The notes under the pieces are model-generated. The model had not been told where the DNA came from and searched no databases. It saw only the letters and a program-made list of their open reading frames with translations. 17,544 nucleotides of DNA from CAYFIW01 sp964500645 (GTDB lineage Bacteria; Chloroflexota; Dehalococcoidia; Lucifugimonadales; UBA826). Every line of letters begins with the position of its first letter. Positions within the stretch are counted from its first letter, which is position 1. The translations under genes and the position numbers were made by a program. This document shows positions 8,461 through 15,014 of the stretch, piece after piece. The stretch lies in NCBI GenBank assembly GCA_964500645.1, contig CAZCOH010000029.1, positions 1-17,544 of the forward strand, read 5' to 3'.

Positions 8461-8820
8461 ATGCAAAATATATTTAAAATAAATTTGAAATTGCCCTACC
8501 CCACTGCTGGAGTTACTTTTGAAATCGATTGCGACTCATCTATTTCAGGTGACAATTTTAAGGTCACAGTGTTAAGTTACAAAAATTCAACCCCGGTAAA
8601 AATAAACGATGAAATTTCCTTACAGTTAGTGGATTGGGCAAAAGGTTATGCCCGATGGCTCAACAGGGCCAATGTTTCGGCTCACTTTGATGAAACCGGT
8701 GTTAGTGGAAGACTGAAAGAGGGGCTTTCAACTTCCGAACTACTTAATGGGTTGAATTTGGCATGTGACATGCTTGACCAACGTTTTTTGCATTATGATG
8801 AAGTCATCATCGCAGCCTAA
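8461..8820 (+). CDS. Uncharacterised 119-aa protein (operon gene 5)
   Basis: I do not recognise this family. It is a small, soluble-looking, acidic protein with no signal peptide or membrane segment. The N-terminal half alternates hydrophobic and polar residues, suggesting beta strands (FKINLKL, VTFEIDC, FKVTVLSY). The C-terminal half looks helical, with DWAKGYARWLNRA (70-82) and SELLNGLNLACDMLDQRFL near the end. It has two Cys that do not form a CxxC. The ORF is credible: AGAAGG (8447-8452) lies 8 nt before the ATG, it is 23 nt after the crotonase and 30 nt before the selenoprotein gene, and there is no competing long ORF on the other strand. Its position suggests a partner or small subunit for one of its neighbours, perhaps the selenoprotein, but nothing in the sequence proves this. 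Confidence 0.75.
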   Translation: MQNIFKINLKLPYPTAGVTFEIDCDSSISGDNFKVTVLSYKNSTPVKINDEISLQLVDWAKGYARWLNRANVSAHFDETGVSGRLKEGLSTSELLNGLNLACDMLDQRFLHYDEVIIAA

Positions 8821-8850
8821 TTATTTAGAATTGAACTAGGAATCTTACAG

Positions 8851-10044
8851 ATGCCAAGACTTGAAATACTACCTGAAAAGCAAAGAATAATGATGGAAAA
8901 TTATCCGTGTCCTGAATTTGAGGATACGCCCTGGAAACCATTGTTAAAACCTTTATCTCAGAGCCGAGTAGCCCTAGTTAGCACTGCGGGACTTCATTTA
9001 CGGGGAGACCGCCCATTTGCAACGGCACGTGGAGGGGACACCTCTTACAGGGAAATCCCCGGTGACTCCAGCCCTTCGGACATAATACAAAGCCACACCA
9101 GTATAGGTTTTGATCGCACAACCTCATTTCGAGATATTAATATTTCGTTTCCGATAGATCGTCTTAAAGAACTAAAGGACAACCATCAAATTGGTTCTTT
9201 ATCAAAAAATTATTATTCTTTTATGGGTGCACTGAGCGACGTAAGTAGTCTTATTGAAGAATCTGGGCCCGAGGTCGCAATTAAACTTCTTCAGGACGAA
9301 GTCGATGTCGTCCTTCTTGTCCCTACTTGACCTGCCTGTTCGAACGCTGTGAGCGTTCTCGGTAGAGTGCTTGAAGAGAAAGGCCTAACAACTACTGGAA
9401 TTGTCTTGATAGAAGAGCATGCACAAAAAGTTAAGCCACCCAGAATGCTTTCTGTTCCTTTCAACTTCGGTAACACTTTAGGAAAACCCAATAACCCTGA
9501 ACTCCAACATGATGTCCTTAAAGATGCATTCGCACTCTTAAATGAACCAGTGGGGCCCGTACTGAAAAGATACCAAACTAACCTAGAGCCCGAGATGATT
9601 ATTCAAGGTTCTCAGGCATCTAATTCGGTAAGCCGAACTGATATGGACCCCATTGATGAACTAAAAATATTAGGTCCTGAATACGAAAAATGGTTAGCTG
9701 ATAACAACGGTCGTACCGGCGTTGGATTGAGCACAGTTCCATGGACCGACTTTGGAAACATAATCGTTTTCCTGAAGCGTTACATAGATGACGAATCAAG
9801 TGACATCGCAGAACGCCCAGATGACTTTTCTATCCCACATTTTGTGCGTTACTGCGTAGATGATCTAAAAACATTTTATTTTGAGGCCAAAATGGGCGAT
9901 AAACCCGATTCTGAAATAAACGAATTACATTCGTGGTTCTGGTCTGAAACAGCCTTGGCAGAATTCCTTAACAGGTTAGCTAAAAAGATGAGATCATCTG
10001 AAAATAAAGAAACCAAAGCCATATCAAGAGGGATTGCCAGATAA
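8851..10044 (+). CDS. Selenoprotein B-like reductase of the glycine/sarcosine/betaine/D-proline reductase family, UGA-Sec at residue 160 (operon gene 6)
   Basis: A conventional reading gives two ORFs (8851-9330 and one opening at GTG 9349), but they are in the same frame, separated by one TGA at 9328-9330 and 18 nt with no stop. Reading TGA as selenocysteine gives a continuous 397-aa protein. Family landmarks run across the junction: ALVSTAGLHLRGDRPF (41-56), REIP (67-70), SH (81-82), FPIDRLKEL (100-108), YYSFMGA (121-127), then VVLLVPT-U160-PAC-SNAVSVLGRVLEEKGLTT. The UxxC is exactly where Cys homologs of this family have CPVC-type motifs. A hairpin just after the TGA fits a bacterial SECIS. 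Residues about 247-397 form a C-terminal extension I do not recognise (WFWSETALAEFLNRL near the end). GrdB/PrdB-type relatives do reductive cleavage of amino-acid-derived substrates; for this subgroup the activity is unknown, and a thiol/selenol redox role is inferred. AGGA lies about 10 nt before the ATG. Confidence 0.88.
9328..9358 (+). promoter_or_regulatory. Selenocysteine UGA codon with bacterial SECIS-like hairpin
   Basis: The TGA (9328-9330) is followed after 11 nt by a perfect 7-bp stem, GAACGCT (9342-9348) paired with AGCGTTC (9352-9358), closed by the 3-nt loop GTG (9349-9351). Bacterial SECIS elements are expected to have a short apical loop with a G in the first two positions on a 4-16-bp stem, with the loop about 16-37 nt from the UGA. 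Here the loop starts 18 nt after the UGA and begins with G. The stem lies within coding sequence and breaks no frame. The role would be SelB-GTP/tRNA-Sec recruitment. Confidence 0.8.
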
Positions 10045-10082
10045 GCATTGAAATATCAGTAGAAGTGTAGAGAGGTATAGTT

Positions 10083-11168
10083 ATGAGATTCGGTATGTTT
10101 GACACTATCCGTTGGCACGAGGATTGGACTGCAGAAAGTACGATCGATGCAACACTTGAACAGATAGAATTGGCTGACCAATCTGGAATTCAGGATATCT
10201 GGCTTGGTGAACACCATTTCTCTAGGCATGGGATCCTCTCAGGTATTTTTTCCTTCATGGGAGCTGTAGCCGCCCGGACCAAAAATGCCCGAATTGGAAC
10301 GGCAATTATTATTCTTCCGTTTCACAATCCTGTACAAGTGGCAGAAGAAAGCGCGACTATCGATATTATTTCTAATGGGAGATTTAGCCTTGGCGTAGGT
10401 GCCGGATATCAAGCACAAGAATTTCACGGTATGGGTATTGATATAACACAATCGAGGGAAATGTTTACAGAATATCTTGAGGTAGTCCAAGAGTGCTGGC
10501 AAGACAAACCACTCAATTACAAGGGTAATTTTGTTGATATACAAGACATCAACGTAATTCCGAAACCCATACAAAAGCCCGGCCCGCCAATTTACATTGC
10601 TGTCAGCACCAGCCCGGAGAGCGTTGATAAAGCAGCCAAACTAGGTCTGCCGATCCTTGTTGGAGGTCCCACTACTACTCTCGGTCAAACTCCAGCCGTC
10701 GTGGACCTGTGGCATGAAAGAATGGAACATTACGGTCATCCACATGAAAATATAGATTTACCAGTTAGTGCAAACATCTATGTTGCCCCCACAATGGAAG
10801 AAGCTGAAAAAGATCTCGCAGGCCTGGAAGACAAAATCAACGAGGAATTTTACAGAGTTGGAAACCCAGCCGATAAGAATGGCAATATCCCAGACAATTA
10901 CAAACACTGGGTACACCGCGACAGAGACAGACAAGTTTCAGGAGAAATGGCTAGAAAGGAAGGAATACGGCCTCTTATAGGAACACCTGAAGTTATATGT
11001 GAACGCATAGAGGTTTTGAGATCAAAAGGTATTAACCGGATATTTGGCAGGTATGGCTCTGCAGGACTAGATCAGGATAAAACGCTTAGATCTATAGAAA
11101 TGTTTACGAGTCAAGTTATGCCTGAATTCCCTGATATAAGGACTACAGAAGCAAAGCCCGTCGTATAG
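10083..11168 (+). CDS. LLM-class flavin-dependent oxidoreductase, luciferase-like (operon gene 7)
   Basis: A 361-aa luciferase-like monooxygenase. It has MRFGMFD at the N-terminus, GEHHF (42-46) with the His pair typical of the FMN-using luciferase and alkanal-monooxygenase branch, ILPFHNPVQVAEE (77-89), NGRFSLGVGAGY (98-109) and FHGMGID (114-120). A C-terminal part with GTPEVICERIE follows. This branch differs from the shorter WDHF-type LLM that opens the operon, so the two are not recent duplicates. The likely reaction is FMNH2/O2-dependent monooxygenation, such as Baeyer-Villiger or C-S/C-N oxidation; the substrate is unknown. It needs a flavin reductase, and none is in the window. AGAGAGGT lies just upstream of the ATG and it is 38 nt after the selenoprotein gene. 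It is the last gene of the run; the next gene is on the opposite strand, with its stop 29 nt away. I see no convincing intrinsic terminator in that gap. Confidence 0.9.
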   Translation: MRFGMFDTIRWHEDWTAESTIDATLEQIELADQSGIQDIWLGEHHFSRHGILSGIFSFMGAVAARTKNARIGTAIIILPFHNPVQVAEESATIDIISNGRFSLGVGAGYQAQEFHGMGIDITQSREMFTEYLEVVQECWQDKPLNYKGNFVDIQDINVIPKPIQKPGPPIYIAVSTSPESVDKAAKLGLPILVGGPTTTLGQTPAVVDLWHERMEHYGHPHENIDLPVSANIYVAPTMEEAEKDLAGLEDKINEEFYRVGNPADKNGNIPDNYKHWVHRDRDRQVSGEMARKEGIRPLIGTPEVICERIEVLRSKGINRIFGRYGSAGLDQDKTLRSIEMFTSQVMPEFPDIRTTEAKPVV

Positions 11169-11197
11169 TAGCAAAGGACTCTGCCTTAAAATGATTC

Positions 11198-11635
11198 CTA
11201 GTCCGATTGGCCTTCTTGCTCTTTCACCCATTCTCTGGCGGCCGACCGGGCTGAATGCCTGTTTGGAGCTTTCATGCCTCTTTTCCTTAAATCTATACCG
11301 GCTTCTCTTTGCTTTAAGGATCCCATGTCAGAGACCCCCGGACCCCTATTAAGCAGCCTTTCCGAAAATTCCTCAATGTTTTTATGAAAAGCATTTCGCC
11401 ATCCGGCAGTTCGGTCAAATGCAGGATGAGTTTCAAGAACCCCTACTTCATTAAATCTATCCATAAACTGAATATCTGCGAGATCTTCAGCTTCCCAGAT
11501 AAAAACCCTTTTATCATTTCCCAGGTTGTAGGCTCCAATCAAATTTATTGATGGAGGAGGGGAACCTTGCCATATGGTCGCCCACAATTCAGGATCCCTG
11601 GTTCTGTCTGACGTAAGTATTGATACGTAAAGCAA
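11198..11635 (-). CDS. Uncharacterised 145-aa protein, possible small alpha/beta-barrel domain
   Basis: I cannot name the family with certainty. The first 90 residues (MLYVSILTSDRT, then RVFIWEAEDLADIQFMDRFNE) alternate strand and helix like small dimeric ferredoxin-like domains (DUF3303/dimeric alpha-beta barrel type). The last 45 residues form a polar, Arg/Lys/Ser-rich tail that is probably disordered. The start is TTG at 11635, well supported by AGGAG (11643-11647) with a 7-nt spacer and by the lack of an in-frame ATG near it. The gene is convergent with the last operon gene and divergent from the Gfo/Idh oxidoreductase. Confidence 0.72.
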   Translation of the reverse strand: MLYVSILTSDRTRDPELWATIWQGSPPPSINLIGAYNLGNDKRVFIWEAEDLADIQFMDRFNEVGVLETHPAFDRTAGWRNAFHKNIEEFSERLLNRGPGVSDMGSLKQREAGIDLRKRGMKAPNRHSARSAAREWVKEQEGQSD

Positions 11636-11670
11636 CTGTATACTCCTATATATGATTTATCCATGACCGG

Positions 11671-11699
11671 ATTATAGTGAATTTCGAAAATCAATTTAA
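11671..11699 (-). promoter_or_regulatory. Candidate promoter for the 145-aa gene
   Basis: A perfect -10 TATAAT on the minus strand (11671-11676) lies 35 nt upstream of the TTG start. A poor -35, TTAAAT (11694-11699), lies 17 bp further up. The -10 overlaps the upstream region of the divergent oxidoreductase gene, so the two could interfere. Confidence 0.35.
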
Positions 11700-11718
11700 T
11701 GAATTTGGAGTTTCTACA

Positions 11719-12822
11719 TTGAAAAAGATAGGTTTGGCAATAATTGGATCCACCGGGGCAATTGGGGACAGGCACATAGAGGCCATCAACCAACTTGATA
11801 GCTGTGAATTAATTGGTGTAAATGCGAGACGGCAAAAACCACTGATAGAACAAGCGAATCGCCTGGGAGTAAAGCCCTACCCTACCCTGTCCGATGTTTT
11901 CAATGATTCAGAGGTTGATGCAATCGTCATAGCAACACCACATCCTTCCCATATGGAGATAACCCTTAAGGCATTTGAATACGGGAAACATGTACTTGTT
12001 GAAAAACCTATTTCCGTTACTCCGTCTGAAGCAGATCAGATGATCAAAGCATCGAGATCAAACAACTTAAAACTCTCCGTACTTTTCAACAATCGTTTCA
12101 GAACCCAGTCAATAAAGATGAAGGACCTTATCAAGTCGGGAGAACTTGGAGAAATTTATCGTGCCTCTGTCAGCAGTGGTATGTTTAGAACACAAGACTA
12201 CTACGATCAACTCGACTGGCGAGGAACCTGGGAGTGGGAAGGAGGAGGAGCTTTAATTAACCAGGGAATTCATGCAATAGATCTCTTTGTCTCTCTTGTC
12301 GGTCTTCCACATACAGTCTTTGGGCAAATGAGAACTCTAAAACACAAAATAGAAGTAGAAGATTACGCCAGTGCATTATTAGAATACGACAATGGTTTTC
12401 TTGCCACGTTAACGTGTGACACAGTACAAGCCCCTCTCAAACAAAGAATGGAAATATACGGTGAAAAAGGAGCGATAATAATGGATGACTGGAACGTATC
12501 CATCCATCGTCTGAAAACACCTCTGCAAGAATTCATGGATAATACGCCTGGTATGTTTGTATCCCCGGAATCAGTGGAAGAAAAATTCGATCTAACAGAG
12601 ATTGATAATACTCACGCCCCAGCGATTGATGACTTTTGCAAATCCATTATTGATGACAGAGAACCAGAAATCACAGGAGAGGAAGGCAGTAAGGCACAGG
12701 AACTTGTATCAGCGATAATAATGTCAGGATGTACCGGTCAGAGAGTCTCGCTTCCTGTAGATCGAGTTGAATATGAAAATGTTCTTAAAAGTCTTGTTAA
12801 ATCAAAACGACTACCACATTGA
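11719..12822 (+). CDS. Gfo/Idh/MocA-family NAD(P)-dependent oxidoreductase
   Basis: A 367-aa two-domain dehydrogenase. The N-terminal Rossmann domain begins KKIGLAIIGSTGAIG (2-16), with IATPHPSH at 71-78 and the family's VEKPISVTPSEAD (94-106), where Lys96 is the usual catalytic Lys. The C-terminal alpha/beta domain has GGGALINQGIHAIDL (175-189), where His185 is the usual active-site His; the more common Asp of the DxGxH form is Asn-Gln here. Members oxidise or reduce sugar-like and polyol hydroxyls. I chose TTG 11719 because GGAG (11707-11710) lies 8 nt before it and it opens directly into the conserved strand. GTG 11677 would add 14 non-conserved residues behind a weaker site. Its stop abuts the stop of the convergent LLM gene with no base between them (shared TGATCA). 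Confidence 0.9.
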   Translation: MKKIGLAIIGSTGAIGDRHIEAINQLDSCELIGVNARRQKPLIEQANRLGVKPYPTLSDVFNDSEVDAIVIATPHPSHMEITLKAFEYGKHVLVEKPISVTPSEADQMIKASRSNNLKLSVLFNNRFRTQSIKMKDLIKSGELGEIYRASVSSGMFRTQDYYDQLDWRGTWEWEGGGALINQGIHAIDLFVSLVGLPHTVFGQMRTLKHKIEVEDYASALLEYDNGFLATLTCDTVQAPLKQRMEIYGEKGAIIMDDWNVSIHRLKTPLQEFMDNTPGMFVSPESVEEKFDLTEIDNTHAPAIDDFCKSIIDDREPEITGEEGSKAQELVSAIIMSGCTGQRVSLPVDRVEYENVLKSLVKSKRLPH

Positions 12823-13944
12823 TCATCCACGTTCTCGAATAATCTGTCTCCCGAAGTCTTTAATAAGATCGAGGGCGTTCTGTTTACCGACTACAGAAAG
12901 TGCTACATTATCAACCCCAATATATTCAAGTTTGTCCAATTTTTCATTAACCTGTTGGGCTGTGCCCGATAAAGTACGGGCAATCAAGTCACCTGAAACA
13001 AATTGTTCTTCACCTTCTTTAAGATAAACGTAATGCCCTTCATGAACATCAAGATATCTTCTATCATGATTTAGGTTTTGTGACCTGTTTTCCGAATACT
13101 CGTTTATGTATTCGTTATAGGAGTTGGCAATCTCGGAATTAGACATTCCTAGATTAGAACCTGGACCAAAAGAACTTTCCCACATCGCATGCACACCCGG
13201 AACCAGTGCAGGCCCCACACTTTCAATCACTCTAGGACTGGTAAAAGTCTCTCCGGGACGCAGAAGACATGACGAAGTTAATACGGTCACATATGGTTTC
13301 CAAGACCTACCCCCAAATTCATCAAATAAATTACCCGATGCCTCCGCACTTTTAGCAATTCTGGGGAGCCCATTCGGAACATTATCCGACCGGCTAGTTG
13401 TGATCCAACCATCGGATAATTCACCCACTATCTTTTGACCTTTTGGACCGTTAGCCGCCAACATAACCGGAATTGGATCTTCAATATTGAAAAATTCTTC
13501 CCTTCCAGAATTTTTCTTTGTATGTATAAGTCTTATCCACCTTTCTCGGCTCCCTTCATTGATCAAGACATCATCGCCCACTAAAAGTCCCTTTAGCTGT
13601 CTGGCATAGTTTGCAAAATCATCCATTTTTAAGGCAGGTAATCCCATTGTGTTCCTACCTGTATACCCGGTCCCAAGACCCACAATAACTCGACCAGGGG
13701 CAATTTTATTTATGGTTGCTGCTGCCGCAGCAGTTACGGATACAATCCTATTACTCGGAATCGCAACCAACGTACCAAGCTTTATCTTTTCTGTATTGTG
13801 TGCAGCAAGGGCCATCGTAGCCCATACATCTGAGTAGATAAGTTGAGAATCAAAAAACCATGCATGAGTGAATCCTGCTTCCTCAGCAGCCTTTACTTCT
13901 TTCCAGGCATCTACATACGAGGGAATTGCTATACCGTAGTCCAT
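12823..13944 (-). CDS. LLM-class F420-dependent oxidoreductase, methylene-H4MPT-reductase-like
   Basis: A 373-aa LLM barrel. It begins MDYGIAIPSY, with FFDS at 30-33 in the place of WDHF/EHHF, PSNR (63-66) instead of the more usual RHP/NP, GRVIVGLGTGYTGR (84-97) and AANGPKGQKIVGELSDGW (163-180). The GTGYTGR and ANGPKG patterns resemble the Mer/F420-dependent branch. Compared with 300-340-aa relatives there is an insertion around residues 200-285 (GGRSWKPY, GVHAMWESSFGPGSN). ATG 13944 is preferred because GGTGAT, part of the extended Shine-Dalgarno sequence, lies at 13949-13954 just before it. GTG 13953 would add only three residues. It is monocistronic, convergent with the Gfo/Idh gene and divergent from the SDR. 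The substrate is unknown. Confidence 0.88.
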   Translation of the reverse strand: MDYGIAIPSYVDAWKEVKAAEEAGFTHAWFFDSQLIYSDVWATMALAAHNTEKIKLGTLVAIPSNRIVSVTAAAAATINKIAPGRVIVGLGTGYTGRNTMGLPALKMDDFANYARQLKGLLVGDDVLINEGSRERWIRLIHTKKNSGREEFFNIEDPIPVMLAANGPKGQKIVGELSDGWITTSRSDNVPNGLPRIAKSAEASGNLFDEFGGRSWKPYVTVLTSSCLLRPGETFTSPRVIESVGPALVPGVHAMWESSFGPGSNLGMSNSEIANSYNEYINEYSENRSQNLNHDRRYLDVHEGHYVYLKEGEEQFVSGDLIARTLSGTAQQVNEKLDKLEYIGVDNVALSVVGKQNALDLIKDFGRQIIRERG

Positions 13945-14043
13945 AGTTATCACCCTTACCCTAGTTAATTCGTTGATACGAGCCTAAATACTAAAGGCTC
14001 AGTCAAATTAAAAACTTATATGTCGATCCCGAACATTTCGGTC

Positions 14044-14084
14044 ATCGCAATAGACATATTTAGTTATAGCTTGCATTTTGCGAT
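14044..14084. repeat. Inverted repeat ATCGCAA/TTGCGAT at the SDR promoter
   Basis: ATCGCAA (14044-14050) and its exact reverse complement TTGCGAT (14078-14084) are separated by 27 bp. The right arm overlaps the -35 element of the SDR promoter. It may be a two-half-site operator. A 7-bp arm pair could be chance, so this is tentative. Confidence 0.35.
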
Positions 14085-14106
14085 AAAAACCATGGTTAAC
14101 TACAAT
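14078..14106 (+). promoter_or_regulatory. Promoter of the SDR gene with palindrome in its spacer
   Basis: TTGCGA (14078-14083, 4/6), 17 bp, TACAAT (14101-14106, 5/6), about 38 nt upstream of the SDR ATG. The spacer contains the perfect 10-bp palindrome AACCATGGTT (14088-14097). A dimeric regulator bound there would block RNA polymerase, so it is a plausible operator. Confidence 0.55.
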
Positions 14107-14144
14107 GCCGTAAAACAACGTCTATAAATGTAGGAGATGATGAT

Positions 14145-14921
14145 ATGAGGCTTGAAGGTAAAGTTGCTTTAATAACTGGCGGTGCACGAGGTCAAGGTGA
14201 GGCAGAGGTTAAATTATTTGCAAAGGAAGGTGCCAAGGTCATCATAGCTGACATACTTGACGAAGAAGGGAAAAAGCTCGAGGCAGAAATTTCGGAACTC
14301 GGCGGTGACTGTTTATACGCCCACCTCGACGTAACCAACTCAGAAAATTGGCAAGAAACCATACAAAAGACTGTCACCCGTTTCGGTAAATTAGATATCC
14401 TCGTGAATAATGCTGGGGTCGCCGTTTGGGGAACTAATGACGACACCACCGAAGAAATCTGGGATACCGTGATGGATGTAAATGCCAAAGGGGTTTTCCT
14501 AGGGACAAAATATGTCATACCTGAAATGCAAAAATCAGGCGGGGGATCAATCATAAATATATCCTCGATTTCCGGGCTTATAGGGCAGTCGAATATACAA
14601 CCAGTCTACAATGCCTCAAAAGGGGCAATTAGGCTATTCACTAAATCAACTGCCGTTCAATATGGAAAGGATGGAATCAGGGCAAATTCTATTCATCCCG
14701 GAGGTGTAGACACAGATATGATTTCTCATATAACGCAGGGTGAAAAAATCCAGGAACGTCTAAAAGCAACAGTCCCTTTACAAAGAATTGCAAAGCCTAT
14801 TGAAATTGCATACGGTGCGTTGTTCCTTGCATCAGACGAATCTTCTTACATGACAGGAAGTGAGATGGTAATGGACGGCGGGGTCACGGCGGGTGCTCCC
14901 AATACTGGAGCCAATTCTTAA
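14145..14921 (+). CDS. Short-chain dehydrogenase/reductase (classical SDR)
   Basis: A 258-aa classical SDR with all hallmarks: cofactor loop TGGARGQG (11-18), Asp36 after the second strand (IIADI, favouring NAD(H) over NADP(H)), DV at 62-63, NNAG (88-91), Asn113, Ser141 (NISS), Tyr155 and Lys159 (YNASK), and PGGVDTDM (185-192). The C-terminus has YMTGSEMVMDGG. It oxidises or reduces a secondary alcohol or ketone in the cytosol; the specific substrate (hydroxysteroid-, 2,5-diketo- or sugar-like) cannot be read off. GGAG 8 nt before the ATG fixes the start. It stands alone behind its own promoter and converges on the amine oxidase gene. Confidence 0.95.
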   Translation: MRLEGKVALITGGARGQGEAEVKLFAKEGAKVIIADILDEEGKKLEAEISELGGDCLYAHLDVTNSENWQETIQKTVTRFGKLDILVNNAGVAVWGTNDDTTEEIWDTVMDVNAKGVFLGTKYVIPEMQKSGGGSIINISSISGLIGQSNIQPVYNASKGAIRLFTKSTAVQYGKDGIRANSIHPGGVDTDMISHITQGEKIQERLKATVPLQRIAKPIEIAYGALFLASDESSYMTGSEMVMDGGVTAGAPNTGANS

Positions 14922-14941
14922 GGTAGCATTCTGGAAGACTA

Positions 14942-14971
14942 TTGCCTATGTGACACAAGTCCCATAGGCAA
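14942..14971. terminator. Hairpin between convergent SDR and amine oxidase genes, probable bidirectional 3' end
   Basis: TTGCCTATG (14942-14950) pairs perfectly with CATAGGCAA (14963-14971). A one-base mismatch is followed by GAC/GTC closing an ACAA loop, so the stem is 12 bp in all. It starts 20 nt after the SDR stop and lies 43 nt from the stop of the facing gene. No T-run follows on either strand, so it is not a canonical intrinsic terminator and may act as an mRNA 3' stabilising structure. Confidence 0.5.
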
Positions 14972-15014
14972 CATATCCACTAAACACATCATTTATCGAT
15001 ATAGGTTACCTTTA

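Noticed and set aside
9349..10044. Separate 231-aa gene starting at GTG 9349
   Set aside because: The GTG is the loop of the SECIS hairpin, there is no separate ribosome site, and the sequence continues the upstream reductase in the same frame across the UGA.
8851..10044. Pseudogene with a nonsense mutation
   Set aside because: There is only one interruption, it is UGA, it falls exactly at the family's redox Cys position with a suitable hairpin after it, and both halves are otherwise intact. A mutation or sequencing error is possible but less likely.
11176..11204. Possible terminator GGACT/AGTCC between the operon end and the 145-aa gene
   Set aside because: It has only 5 bp with a 19-nt loop, no T-run, and one arm lies inside the facing gene.
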